Assembly (NCBI RefSeq): GCF_036324505.1
Contig: NC_086355.1
Coordinates: forward strand, 24,486,518-24,550,517
Direction: 5' to 3'
Length of the DNA stretch: 64,000 nt
From: Eleginops maclovinus
Taxonomy: Eukaryota; Chordata; Actinopteri; Perciformes; Eleginopidae
The notes under the pieces are model-generated. The model worked only from the letters and a program-made list of their open reading frames with translations. It did no database searches and had not been told where the DNA came from. Made by a program: the position numbers and the translations under genes. Position 1 is the first letter of the stretch; each line of letters starts with the position of its first letter. Of this stretch, positions 34,823-47,583 are shown piece after piece.

Positions 34823-35207
34823 GGAGTTTCTTCTAAGACTCAACTTTAATGCATCCACACTTTGGTCTTTGTCTAAAATAGGGAAGACCGGAAAGAAAAC
34901 CTTCCCACTAATTGAGCTCCTTGCATCTTTCAAGTCTGTCCTTGAACAAATGTAAAACTTACCAGGCCTCTGTGTCTTACTCTGGATCTAGGCTCAAGGC
35001 TACATTAGCGGCAACTATCATTGCAGACCTGAGATCTAGACTGAACTTCAGTGGATGAGAAGCCAGTCCGTGTGTGCACACAGGAGGCTTGGGCCAAAAA
35101 ACATAGTGAAACAGGCCGAAAAACCCATTATCCCCAGCTATGGTGGTAACCTTTAGTTACTTTTAGTATCGATGAGATTTACTACTATGATATGAAGCAT
35201 TTTTGTA

Positions 35208-35279
35208 GCGATTGTGGTATAGTGGTGAGCATAGCTGCCTTCCAAGCAGTTGACCTGGGTTCGATTCCCAGCAATCGCA
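35208..35279 (+). tRNA. tRNA-Gly(UCC) copy 8, consensus form
   Basis: Identical to the array consensus. A BEL retrotransposon begins 61 bp behind its 3' end. Confidence 0.97.
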
Positions 35280-35340
35280 GGAGTTTCTTCTAAGACTCAA
35301 CTTTAATGCATCCACACTTTGGTCTTTGTCTAAAATAGTG

Positions 35341-35700
35341 TGTTGTGTAGTTTTAAGCTTCTAATGATGATCAAACGTTTTCTTTGAACGGAACTTTACT
35401 TCCAAATGCACTATTACAGTATTACAAAGAAGTAGTATTTATTTAAACTAAGGCAGGTTGCGACTTGCGACTTCATCTCTGGAATCCTTCATACAACGAA
35501 TACGCATTACACATTACTTCCTGTTCATCAAAATAAAGGTCTCACATTATCACATTCAAACTAATAATTTTACCATCAGGAAGTAACATTCTCCAAATAT
35601 CTACTGTAAATAATGTAAATACTTTTCTCCTAACTGTTTTTAAACTAAACAATATAATCATGCCAATTTTACTATTGGATTCAAATAATAATTCACAACA
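35341..35700 (-). repeat. 3' LTR of the BEL element
   Basis: Begins TGTTGTGTAGTT and ends AATTCACAACA on the + strand, so it has TG...CA ends. It lies next to the purine tract at 35701-35709. Confidence 0.93.
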
Positions 35701-35709
35701 TTCCCGCCC
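35701..35709 (-). other. Polypurine tract of the BEL element
   Basis: On the minus strand GGGCGGGAA directly precedes the 3' LTR, the position where plus-strand DNA synthesis is primed in LTR elements. It is short and contains one C. Confidence 0.65.
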
Positions 35710-35741
35710 AATGAACAATTGTTCATTACTATTCAGTCCAC

Positions 35742-38700
35742 TTAATTAATCTCCAAAGGACATATCAGCTGAACAGGTCTTCTTGACACACTGCCCGTAG
35801 AAGTACGAACAGTACAGGAACGAATGAGTCCATCTCTTCCTGGAAACAGCTCTGTTATTCTGCCTATTTTCCAGGTCTGCCGGGGTGCATTGTCTTCTCC
35901 GATCAGGATGACATCTCCCACCTTCAGCACAGTGGGTGTAGGTGTCTCACACTTGTGAGCTGATTTCAAGTCTCTGATTTTCGAATCTCTCTTGATGTCT
36001 TGACCTGATGTCAGCTGACAAATTTCTTGGCTGAAGCTCTGCTCTTGTGTCATCTTCACCCAGTAGACTTCTGCTGCAGTGAGCTCCTCAGAAGTTAGCT
36101 CTCCCTGCGTTTTCAGACTGGAGCGGGCATTAGCTATGAACCTTTTCACCCATGCAGTTATTCTTAACACTGTCTTTAACCTGCTGTACTTGTGTAAGTC
36201 TAACAGTGGTTCAACTTGTTCAGTGCTAGCGAGCTGTACTGCTGTCTGGAACTTGGATCTGAGCTCAGTGCTCACCTCATCCGCAACACGGTCCTCATCA
36301 ATGTTCTCTGCCTCATCAGTTGGTGATAGTGACGGAGGGCCGCTCCACCACAGCCGGCTTTGGATGAGGTTCTCGACGCTCTGGCCTCTGGTGGGTAAAT
36401 CAGCTGGATTGGTTTTACCCTGGCAGTGAGACCACTGTTCTGGATTGGTGAGACCTTGTATCTCAGTCACTCGGTTTGACACAAACGGCTTCCATTTTTG
36501 TGCTGCACTGCGTATCCAATGGAAAACAATCATCGAATCTGTTCTCATACTCAGCTGATTTTTCTCCATGTTCAGAGGCTTGAGAAGATTATTTCCTAAC
36601 CTTGCTCCAATCAGTGCACCCATAAGCTCTAAGCGTGGTAAAGTCAATTTCTTTAATGGGGCTACCTTTGCCTTGGATGCCACAAAACTTGTCACAATCT
36701 CCCCTTCCTTGTTCGGTCCTTGTAGATAGGCAACAGCACCGTATGCCTTCTCACTGGCGTCGCAGAAGACGTGCAGTTTCAGTGTCTGTGAGTTTGGCTG
36801 AATGTCAATGTGGTACCATCTCGGAATGGCTAGAAGGTGTAGCTTCGGCAGCTCCGCACACCACTGATTCCATTTTTCAGCCAAATCTGTGGGCAACTGT
36901 TCATCCCAACTGATTCCCCTCTCCCACAGCTCTTGAAACAGGCACTTTACCCGTATGGTGAATGGAGTAAGGAAACCAATAGGGTCAAAGATACGAGCTG
37001 ATGTCTGTAGCACACTTCTCTTTGTGTTCTCTTTGCCCTTTAAAATGTTCAACAGTCCCTTTAAATCAAACACAAACTCATCTTTCTCTGATCTCCATAC
37101 TAACCCCAACACTTTCAGCACATTTCCACAGGTGTCTGTTTCTGTCGCGTGCTCCACTCCACTCTCTGCCCACTTGGCTCTCAGATGTGGTGAGTTGGTT
37201 ACCCATTTGCACAGGTTCATGCCGGCATGGGACAGGATCTCCTTTGCTGTTGAGGAAACTGAAAGGGCTTCATTCACATTAATTGAGCTGTAGATCAGAT
37301 CATCCACGTAGAGAGACTCTCTCAGTGCCTCCACTGCCCTGGGCTGCTCACTGTCATACTGCTTGATGTGGTTTCTTATGGTGGCAGCTAACAGGAATGG
37401 GCTGGGCGACACTCCGAAAACTACTCTACTCATCCTCATAATCCGCCGCTCACCTTCAGCATCTTTGGTCAGAGGTCCATGTAGCCACAGGAACCTAACA
37501 GCATCTTTGTCCTTCTCTGCTAGAGCTATCTGCAGGAAAGCCTTGGTAATGTCTGCAGTAAAGGCTATCTCATGTAATCTGAATTTGATTAGCACATCTA
37601 ACAGGTTTGGATTAAGGTTTGGCCCGGTCAGTAAACAGTCATTTAGGGAGGGGCAACCTTCCTCATGTGATGATGCATCAAATACAATTCTCAGTTTAGT
37701 TGTTACCTTATCTTCTCGAAGAACAGCATGATGTGGCATGTAGTATCTCACAGCCTCTGGCTGCTCTGCCGCTGACACATCCTCAGGTACATCCTCACAG
37801 ATGCCTTGCTGCAGATAATCCTGTATGACATCATTGTACCTTGAGTACAGGGTTGCATCCATTTTGAGTCTCCTCTTGAGGCCTTCGAACCGTCCTTTAG
37901 CCACTCGGAAGTTGTCTGGGAGTGTCGGTTTGTCAGGTCGCCATGGTAACTCAACTTGGTAGCGGTCATCTTTGTGTGTCACAGTCTGTTCAAAGTTCTG
38001 TAGAGCGTCAGTTTCCACTGCACTCTGGGCCTTCTCATTAACAATGCCCAGTGACTCCACCTCCCAAAAGGCATGTAGCTGTTTTGAGATCTGTGTGTCC
38101 TCTTCTAGGCTGATGTGCATACAAGTAGCATCAGTTACACTGGATGTTGAAACTGGCCCCTGCAAAGCCCACCCGAAGCTGCTTTCTACGGCCACTAGTG
38201 ATTCTGTTATTCTCTGGACTTTGCCTGACACCACTTTCCAGTAATAGTCTGCCCCTATGAGCATCGACAGTTCTGGGTCATCAGGGCCGTCCAGTGGAAA
38301 ATCAGCAAGCTGCAGACCTTTTCTCCTGAGCTCCTCTTGGATGGGTTCACTGGGGACCTTTATCACTGCCGAGCACACTTGAGGGGTTTCCACAGCTTCA
38401 ATCTCAATCCTTTGCTGTGTGTTCCACACATTTTCCAGAGAGACCTTCACAATGTTACGCTGTGCCTTCACAGGAGCTGTAGATCCAAAGGTGTGTAGAT
38501 GCAGCGTTTCTTGTCTTACCACTGGTAATCTTAAGGCTTTCACCACACCCTCATGAATGAAGCTTCTCTGGCTGCCTCCATCTAACAGACAGCGTACGAT
38601 TTTTCTCCCTGCTGGGCCCTCTGTCCATGCTTTCACTGTCTGGAGCAACACTGTGTTCTGTGAATTAGCTTTCTGTTTCGCTGTGCTGGACACAGAGGAC

Positions 38701-39998
38701 ACAACAGCCTCTGTGCTGCCACTGTCCACATCTGCCTTTGCTTCACATTGCTCACAAACTGACTGGTGATGTCTGCGACCACACAGAGGGCATGAAACAC
38801 CTTTAACTTTGCAGAATTTTGCTATGTGTTTTGGGCCAAGGCACACGTAGCATCTTCCAAGCTTTCTTAATTTTTCTTTGCGAGTAGACACAGAATTCTC
38901 AGTACAATGTTCTGGTTTATGGTTAGCACTGTCACAATATATGCAGATCTGTGGTGCATTACTTGCTGTGTGCAACGCAGTAGCTGAGGGCACGTTCCAT
39001 TTTTTAGGTTTGTTTTCATAAGGGGGTGCTGGCCTACTGAATGGTTTATTACTTGGTGGAATGTCTCTTTGAGTGTTACCTGGTCTGGTAAGCTGAAGTG
39101 CTCTCTCTCTGCTTTGGACCTCTTTTTGCAGGAACTGGATGAGCTCTGGCACCTTCCATTCGTCATTGGGGTCTGACTTGCGCGTGTAGACTAGTGCTAT
39201 GTCTTCCGGCAGAAGCTGGAGCAGTACTGGACATAGCAGGCAGCCATATGTGTCACTGTGAACTCCCATGGACTCTAGACTGCGAATCTGTATTTCACAT
39301 TCGTCGTACAGGTGCCTGAGTGCTGCAACATCTGATGACCTTTTCACAGGGGTTAAGCTCAGTAGTTTGGACATGTGTGCACTAATTACAATGTCTTTCC
39401 TTCCAAAACGATTGCGGAGCAATTCAACTGCAGCGTCATAATTGCTATCATTCAAAGTAAGCCCTGCAACAGCTCTTACTGCTGCTCCAGTCAAATAGGA
39501 TCTCAGATAGGTAAATTTCTCCCTCTTACACAGTGCATCATTCTCATGAATAGCCGTTTCATACTGAGACCAGAATTCTTGCCACTGGCTAATTTCTCCA
39601 CTGTATTTCTCTATCACCAGCTTCGGTAGTTTAACTGTCTGTCTACTCACTGGTCTCACGGAGTTCGAACTTGCATTGCTCACCCGCACACTCACGTTAT
39701 CACGTGCAGGCTGAATGAGCCTCGTGGCACGAACCTTCAGCGTGGTAATGCGGTCCTGGTATTCCTGAGTACTAGCAATCTCCGTCTCAAGGTCGTCTGT
39801 CGACGTTTCATCTTCAATGCCTTTGTTTAAGTCCATTAAAATATCTTCCTTGGTCGACAATACTGACAGCATTTCACGAAGTTTATCACAGTCGGGCACC
39901 TCATTGATCACCTCCTCATCTAAGCGATTCAACAACTTCGTTGTAGATGTGCGTACCGTCTTTCTCTTCTTCTTCATCCGTTCAAAATGCTCGGCCAT
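35742..39998 (-). CDS. BEL/Pao Gag-Pol polyprotein, 1,418 aa, lacking the integrase core
   Basis: The first ATG is at 39998. Positions are counted from an in-frame TTG four codons upstream. A Gag-like DUF1759 region lies at about 130-300, then CCHC zinc knuckles (CIYCDSANHKPEHC at 356; CYVCLGPKHIAKFC at 387) and a CPLC...HHQSVC cluster to 419. The aspartic protease has LLDGGSQRSFI near 475. The reverse transcriptase runs from about 730 to 950, with FTADITKAF near 817 and the catalytic YVDD at 901. RNase H starts near 1080 (VFCDASEKAYGAV). The integrase N-terminal part begins near 1315 (YWVKMTQEQSFSQEI), then jumps near 1346-1362 straight into the C-terminal DUF5641 block (KVGDVILIGEDNAPRQTWKI), so the DDE core is absent with no frameshift. 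No premature stop occurs. The family normally makes a particle-forming polyprotein that copies RNA into DNA; this one cannot integrate by itself. Confidence 0.93.
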   Translation of the reverse strand: MAEHFERMKKKRKTVRTSTTKLLNRLDEEVINEVPDCDKLREMLSVLSTKEDILMDLNKGIEDETSTDDLETEIASTQEYQDRITTLKVRATRLIQPARDNVSVRVSNASSNSVRPVSRQTVKLPKLVIEKYSGEISQWQEFWSQYETAIHENDALCKREKFTYLRSYLTGAAVRAVAGLTLNDSNYDAAVELLRNRFGRKDIVISAHMSKLLSLTPVKRSSDVAALRHLYDECEIQIRSLESMGVHSDTYGCLLCPVLLQLLPEDIALVYTRKSDPNDEWKVPELIQFLQKEVQSRERALQLTRPGNTQRDIPPSNKPFSRPAPPYENKPKKWNVPSATALHTASNAPQICIYCDSANHKPEHCTENSVSTRKEKLRKLGRCYVCLGPKHIAKFCKVKGVSCPLCGRRHHQSVCEQCEAKADVDSGSTEAVVSSVSSTAKQKANSQNTVLLQTVKAWTEGPAGRKIVRCLLDGGSQRSFIHEGVVKALRLPVVRQETLHLHTFGSTAPVKAQRNIVKVSLENVWNTQQRIEIEAVETPQVCSAVIKVPSEPIQEELRRKGLQLADFPLDGPDDPELSMLIGADYYWKVVSGKVQRITESLVAVESSFGWALQGPVSTSSVTDATCMHISLEEDTQISKQLHAFWEVESLGIVNEKAQSAVETDALQNFEQTVTHKDDRYQVELPWRPDKPTLPDNFRVAKGRFEGLKRRLKMDATLYSRYNDVIQDYLQQGICEDVPEDVSAAEQPEAVRYYMPHHAVLREDKVTTKLRIVFDASSHEEGCPSLNDCLLTGPNLNPNLLDVLIKFRLHEIAFTADITKAFLQIALAEKDKDAVRFLWLHGPLTKDAEGERRIMRMSRVVFGVSPSPFLLAATIRNHIKQYDSEQPRAVEALRESLYVDDLIYSSINVNEALSVSSTAKEILSHAGMNLCKWVTNSPHLRAKWAESGVEHATETDTCGNVLKVLGLVWRSEKDEFVFDLKGLLNILKGKENTKRSVLQTSARIFDPIGFLTPFTIRVKCLFQELWERGISWDEQLPTDLAEKWNQWCAELPKLHLLAIPRWYHIDIQPNSQTLKLHVFCDASEKAYGAVAYLQGPNKEGEIVTSFVASKAKVAPLKKLTLPRLELMGALIGARLGNNLLKPLNMEKNQLSMRTDSMIVFHWIRSAAQKWKPFVSNRVTEIQGLTNPEQWSHCQGKTNPADLPTRGQSVENLIQSRLWWSGPPSLSPTDEAENIDEDRVADEVSTELRSKFQTAVQLASTEQVEPLLDLHKYSRLKTVLRITAWVKRFIANARSSLKTQGELTSEELTAAEVYWVKMTQEQSFSQEICQLTSGQDIKRDSKIRDLKSAHKCETPTPTVLKVGDVILIGEDNAPRQTWKIGRITELFPGRDGLIRSCTVRTSTGSVSRRPVQLICPLEIN

Positions 39999-40060
39999 CT
40001 CTGCTGCCAATGTAGCTAGCGTTAGCTTCCAACTTCGACACAGTCAATTCAATCTTCAAT

Positions 40061-40078
40061 TCCCGGGTTTCGGCACCA
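40061..40078 (-). other. Primer-binding site matching tRNA-Phe
   Basis: On the minus strand TGGTGCCGAAACCCGGGA lies 3 bases inside the 5' LTR. Its complement equals the 3' end of vertebrate tRNA-Phe including CCA, as I recall that tRNA. All 18 bases match. Confidence 0.8.
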
Positions 40079-40081
40079 AAA

Positions 40082-40441
40082 TGTTGTGTAGTTTTAAGCT
40101 TCTAATGATGATCAAACGTTTTCTTTGAACGGAACTTTACTTCCAAATGCACTATTACAGTATTACAAAGAAGTAGTATTTATTTAAACTAAGGCAGGTT
40201 GCGACTTGCGACTTCATCTCTGGAATCCTTCATACAACGAATACGCATTACACATTACTTCCTGTTCATCAAAATAAAGGTCTCACATTATCACATTCAA
40301 ACTAATAATTTTACCATCAGGAAGTAACATTCTCCAAATATCTACTGTAAATAATGTAAATACTTTTCTCCTAACTGTTTTTAAACTAAACAATATAATC
40401 ATGCCAATTTTACTATTGGATTCAAATAATAATTCACAACA
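40082..40441 (-). repeat. 5' LTR of the BEL element
   Basis: Same 360 bases as the 35341 copy by reading. It would hold the promoter for the minus-strand polyprotein. The flanking TAGTG marks the insertion boundary at 40442. Confidence 0.93.
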
Positions 40442-40784
40442 TAGTGATGACCGGAAAGAAAACCTTCCCACTAATTGAGCTCCTTGCATCTTTCAAGTCT
40501 GTCCTTGAACAAATGTGCAACTTTGTAATGTAAAACTTACCAGGCCTCTGTGTCTTACTCTGGATCTAGGCTCAAGGCTACATTAGCGGCAACTATCATT
40601 GCAGACCTGAGATCCAGACTGAACTTCAGTGGATGAGAAGCCAGTCCGTGTGTGCACACAGGAGGCTTTGGCGTAAATACATGGTGAAACAGGCCGAAAA
40701 CCCATTACCCCCAGCTATGGTGGTAACCTTTAGTTAGTTTTAGTAACAATGAGATTGACTACTATGATATGAAGCGTTTTTGTA

Positions 40785-40856
40785 GCGATTGTGGTATAGT
40801 GGTGAGCATAGCTGCCTTCCAAGCAGTTGACCTGGGTTCGATTCCCAGCAATCGCA
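40785..40856 (+). tRNA. tRNA-Gly(UCC) copy 9, consensus form
   Basis: Identical to the array consensus. First copy after the BEL element; the intervening unit is the longer spacer form. Confidence 0.97.
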
Positions 40857-41235
40857 GGAGTTTCTTCTAAGACTCAACTTTGATGCATCCACACTTGTTG
40901 GCTTAAATAGGGAAGCCCGGAAAGAAAACCTTCCCACTAATTGAGCTCCTTGCATCTTTCAAGTCTGTCCTTGAACAAATGTAAAACTTACCAGGCCTCT
41001 GTGTCTTACTCTGGATCTAGGCTCAAGGCTACATTAGCGGCAACTATCATTGCAGACCTGAGATCCAGACTGAACTTCAGTGGATGAGAAGCCAGTCCGT
41101 GTGTGCACACAGGAGGCTTTGGCCAAAATACATAGTGAAACAGGCCGAAAACCCATTATCCCCAGCTATGGTGGTAACCTTTAGTTACTTTTAGTATCAA
41201 TGAGATTGACTACTATGATATGAAGCTTTTTTGTA

Positions 41236-41307
41236 GCGATTGTGGTATAGTGGTGAGCATAGCTGCCTTCCAAGCAGTTGACCTGGGTTCGATTCCCAGC
41301 AATCGCA
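41236..41307 (+). tRNA. tRNA-Gly(UCC) copy 10, consensus form
   Basis: Identical to the array consensus. The 5' flank has six T (GCTTTTTTGTA) and the 3' flank reads CTTCTATGACTC, a subtype shared with copy 11. Confidence 0.97.
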
Positions 41308-41691
41308 GGAGTTTCTTCTATGACTCATTTTGATGCATGTCATGGTCCACTTGTTGGCTTAAATAGGGAAGCCCGGAAAGAAAACCTTCCCACTAATTGA
41401 GCTCCTTGCATCTTTCAAGTCTGTCCTTGAACAAATGTAAAACTTACCAGGCCTCTGTGTCTTACTCTGGATCTAGGCTCAAGGCTACATTAGCGGCAAC
41501 TATCATTGCAGACCTGAGATCCAGACTGAACTTCAGTGGATGAGAAGCCAGTCCGTGTGTGCACACAGGAGGCTTTGGCCAAAATACATGGTGAAACAGG
41601 CCGAAAACCCATTACCCCCAGCTATGGTGGTAACCTTTAGTTACTTTTAGTATCAATGAGATTGACTACTATGATATGAAGCTTTTTTGTA

Positions 41692-41763
41692 GCGATTGTG
41701 GTATAGTGGTGAGCATAGCTGCCTTCCAAGCAGTTGACCTGGGTTCGATTCCCAGCAATCGCA
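41692..41763 (+). tRNA. tRNA-Gly(UCC) copy 11, consensus form
   Basis: Identical to the array consensus. The Harbinger element starts 214 bp behind it, inside the spacer. Confidence 0.97.
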
Positions 41764-41977
41764 GGAGTTTCTTCTATGACTCATTTTTGATGCATGTCAT
41801 GGTCCACACTTGTTGGCTTAAATAGGGAAGCCCGGAAAGAAAACCTTCCCACTAATTGAGCTCCTTGCATCTTTCAAGTCTGTCCTTGAGCAAATGTAAA
41901 ACTTACCAGGCCTCTGTGTCTTACTCTGGATCTAGGCTCAAGGCTACATTAGCGGCAACTATCATTGCAGACCTGAG

Positions 41978-42023
41978 TTTATCTGTCGTTACCGTGCCCA
42001 CGACAACGGTAACGACAGATAAA
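41978..42023. other. Perfect 18-bp hairpin replacing the left terminus of the Harbinger element
   Basis: Arms 41978-41995 (TTTATCTGTCGTTACCGT) and 42006-42023 are perfect reverse complements around a 10-base loop, GCCCACGACA, which is part of the terminal repeat. The second arm is normal subterminal sequence; the first arm seems to be an inverted copy of it laid over the lost end. Confidence 0.8.
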
Positions 42024-42260
42024 CGTAGAACATTTCGACAGATGTGCCTATCGTGCACACGGCGACGGCGTTTTTAGGAGTTGAAAACGGAGAAAACGCA
42101 AACGCCCCTCAAAGTGGAGATCTTGAAAACGTTCCAGTCTCTCGTCGCCGTAGGAACAGTTCAAAACGCAGAAGTGCGTTTTTTGCACAGGTTTTTTTTT
42201 TTGCACAGGCATCTGGAAGTGACGTTCTAGCGCCAAATTTGAGCCTGCCCTTTGATAAAC

Positions 42261-43800
42261 ATGGATGAACGTGTAGCAGTAGCCGCGTTGAATGGTATGC
42301 ATGCAGGCCAACAAATGGCGAGACTCTTTACCGAGAGTCATTTAGACCATAGGAGACGATACCAACGGATATTGGACATTATTGACGCACCGGAGGAGGA
42401 GACACGACGAAGTGAGAGACGAGTGTGGACGAGGCCAGGGAGAAGCTCCGAGTGGTGGGAGAACTTCGTTAATCATGTGGTGGACGAGCAAGCGTGGTAC
42501 GAAAATTTCCGCATGACCAAAGACTCCCTTTATGCCCTGACTGACCTACTTCGTCCTCACATCGAGGGTCAATCGACTAATATGCGACAGCCAGTGCTGC
42601 CTCTGAAGAAGGTGGCATGTACACTGTACTATCTTAGCGATGAGGGGCGCCTCCGCAAAACAGCAAATTCATTTGGTCTGGGGAGATCTACGGTGTCGAG
42701 GATCGTACGAGACACGTGCCGTGCAATTACGGTTCATCTCGGACCCAAATATATAAAGCTGCCATTCACTGTCCCGGATACTGAGGAGCTAGTGGCTGGG
42801 TTCCTAGAAGACCATGGGATGCCCCAGTGTCTAGGAGCAGTAGACGGGACACACATCGATATCAAACAGCCGCCTGTGAACGCCACTGACTACATAAACA
42901 GGAAGAGAAGATACTCGCTGAACGTCCAAGCTGTATGTGACCATAAGTACAGGTAAGGCTACAGGCAGTTTATCACTCCAAAGACATCAGCTATACACCA
43001 CCATCACTCAATTGGGCACAGAGCAGTCTGTCCCATCCAATAGCCTTGTAACAAAAAAAATTAACAGAATGTAGCCAATATAGCCCAATATACATGTAGT
43101 CTATATTAATAAGCCTACAGTACCATATTGACACAACATTTAGCTATATTTACACACCCATTCATTAATCTATTTTTGTTAGAAATGTACATGTTGTGGG
43201 GGTTTTCTCTTTTAAAAAAACCTTAAAGTCATGATGCTTCATTTGTGTTGCAGATTCATGGATGTGGTGGTGAAATGGCCAGGTAGTGTGCATGATGCCC
43301 GGATGTTCGCCAACTCGAAAGTCAACAGTTTTTTGAAGACTGGGAAGATTCCCTCACTGGAGAAGCAGATAGTGGAGGATGAGGAAGCCATCCCCATCTT
43401 CCTGTTGGGAGACCCGGCCTATCCCCTCCTGCCATACCTGATGAAGGAATATGCAAATGGAGGCGCAACCCCTTCTGAGCAGTACTTTGGCCTCTCCCTA
43501 TGCAAGGCTCGTATGGTCATAGAGTGTGCATTCGGTCGCCTCAAGGCCAGGTTCGCCTGCCTGAAGCGACAAATGGACATAAATCTCAGTGACCTGCCTA
43601 CTGTGATTTATGCCTGTTTTGTCCTCAACAACTACTGTGAGGCTTGCCACGAGACCGTGAATCACCATGCACAAGAGGAAGCCGTGCAAATGGATCGGGA
43701 CCAGCAACCTCCCACACAGAGGAACAATTATACCACAGACTGCAACGAGGCAGGTGGAAAGCGGGTGAGGAGAGTCCTCACCAAGTATCTGGACCCATAA
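42261..43800 (+). CDS. Harbinger transposase (HARBI1-like), 412 aa, two exons
   Basis: Exon 1 is 42261-42952 and exon 2 is 43254-43800, joined through AG|GTAAGG and TTGTTGCAG|A, in phase across an arginine codon. A helix-turn-helix lies near residues 113-150 ([16 protein letters not shown]). The DDE catalytic triad is complete: D195 in [11 protein letters not shown]284 in LLGDPAYPL, and E321 in [13 protein letters not shown]; the last two are 37 residues apart, typical for this superfamily. The product should cut and paste the element together with its Myb-like partner in the nucleus. No stop or frameshift is seen. The HARBI1 gene of vertebrates is a domesticated relative; this copy sits in a transposon and should not carry that name. 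Confidence 0.92.
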
Positions 43801-44569
43801 TATGTTCTTTTAAAATCAGCTTGTTTGCCAGTAAAACAGTTACTGGTGACACCTGTGTTTATGTTTATGCACATTATTTTTTTGGTGTTGATATTGTTTT
43901 GTGATCAGTCTACCAGAACTTGTGATGTGTTGTGTTCATGACTTTATGTACTCGTTCTCAGTAATTACAACAGGTAATGAATAAAACCCTTTTTTGTCAA
44001 AATAACCTGCATTAATTTACTAAGATTATGATTACTATGTTTAGTGGTTCTGCAATATGACAACTGTTTAAACGTCATATCTCCTATGATTTCAGTTGTA
44101 ACACTTTCTGTGTAACTACATAGAATTAGCAGACATGATGACAAATGAGGACAACAAGGGGGAGCATTCTGTTGGTAACTGATTGTCCAGTAGATGTTCG
44201 TGACCTGTCAAAATGAGGTGTGTAAGACTTTTCTCAATAACACATGCAAATCAGGGGGGAAATCAAGTATTTTATCTTGTTGAAACATAAATACAGAAAA
44301 CATAAATCCCCCAAAAAATGTATATAGTGCAAATGACAGTTTTACTAAGGTGCAACGCAACATAAAAAACCCTTTTATGTCAAATATTCAGGACAAAGTG
44401 CATGTGAACATCATGCAAAGACAGCCATAAACCAAATATACAGTAACACTGTACAAAAATAGAAATATAAAGTACACTCGAAAATCGGCCTGCATAGCCA
44501 CATGAGGTAGCATCAACGGCAACAACGTTGAACAAGTCATTTGACAGTATGTAAGCACGGCTAGGCTAC

Positions 44570-46533
<1,964 letters not shown>

Positions 46534-46964
46534 TTTCTTCTAACTGACGCGGAGGAAGTAGCCACAAAACAGGCATTTGGTATTGTTGCTACTGCCACCT
46601 ACGTCCGGGGCGTGCTTACTTCATCGGCAAACTGCGAGTATTATGAGTTTTATACGTTTTCCCTGTTCCCATGGATAGACAGATATCCACCCCCAAAACG
46701 CTCGTGAGAACGCAGATAAACGCAGATAAATTGTGGAGGGGAAAAACGGACATCTGCATTTTTGCTAAAGAGCGTTGTCGTGGGCACGTAGCCCTAGACT
46801 GAACTTCAGTGGATGAGAAGCCAGTCCGTGTGTGCACACAGGAGGCTTTGGCCTAAATACATGGTGAAACAGGCCGAAAACCCATTACCCCCAGCTATGA
46901 TGGTAACCTTTAGTTACTTTTAGTATCAATGAGATTGACTACTATGATATGAAGCATTTTTGTA

Positions 46965-47036
46965 GCGATTGTGGTATAGTGGTGAGCATAGCTGCCTTCC
47001 AAGCAGTTGACCTGGGTTCGATTCCCAGCAATCGCA
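46965..47036 (+). tRNA. tRNA-Gly(UCC) copy 12, consensus form
   Basis: Identical to the array consensus. It lies 170 bp to the right of the Harbinger element and just before the assembly gap. Confidence 0.97.
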
Positions 47037-47083
47037 GGAGTTTCTTCTAAGACTCAACTTTGATGCATCCACACTTTGGTTTT

Positions 47084-47583
47084 NNNNNNNNNNNNNNNNN
47101 NNNNNNNNNNNNNNNNNNNNNNNNNNNNNNNNNNNNNNNNNNNNNNNNNNNNNNNNNNNNNNNNNNNNNNNNNNNNNNNNNNNNNNNNNNNNNNNNNNNN
47201 NNNNNNNNNNNNNNNNNNNNNNNNNNNNNNNNNNNNNNNNNNNNNNNNNNNNNNNNNNNNNNNNNNNNNNNNNNNNNNNNNNNNNNNNNNNNNNNNNNNN
47301 NNNNNNNNNNNNNNNNNNNNNNNNNNNNNNNNNNNNNNNNNNNNNNNNNNNNNNNNNNNNNNNNNNNNNNNNNNNNNNNNNNNNNNNNNNNNNNNNNNNN
47401 NNNNNNNNNNNNNNNNNNNNNNNNNNNNNNNNNNNNNNNNNNNNNNNNNNNNNNNNNNNNNNNNNNNNNNNNNNNNNNNNNNNNNNNNNNNNNNNNNNNN
47501 NNNNNNNNNNNNNNNNNNNNNNNNNNNNNNNNNNNNNNNNNNNNNNNNNNNNNNNNNNNNNNNNNNNNNNNNNNNNNNNNNNN
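47084..47583. other. Assembly gap of exactly 500 N
   Basis: A round-number run of N inside the tandem array. The true length and the number of missing units are unknown. The sequence right behind it (47584-48010) has many single-base losses and looks like uncorrected reads. Confidence 0.98.

Larger units (their letters stand above)
35341..40441 (-). mobile_element. BEL/Pao LTR retrotransposon, integrase core deleted
   Basis: Two 360-bp LTRs (35341-35700 and 40082-40441) read identical by eye. TAGTG flanks both sides (35336-35340 and 40442-40446). The coding strand is minus. It has a primer site for tRNA-Phe, a purine tract and one long polyprotein frame, but the integrase core is missing in frame. 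Full-length relatives are typically 6-7 kb; this copy is 5,101 bp. Identical LTRs point to a recent insertion, so an internally deleted element was probably mobilised by proteins from another copy. Confidence 0.95.

Noticed and set aside
36079..40128. Several + strand frames of 70-122 codons
   Set aside because: Antisense shadows of the BEL polyprotein.
42252..42260. Upstream TTG start for the Harbinger transposase
   Set aside because: The ATG at 42261 is in a better context and matches the family; TTG starts are not expected in vertebrates. The same reason moves the BEL start from 40010 to 39998.
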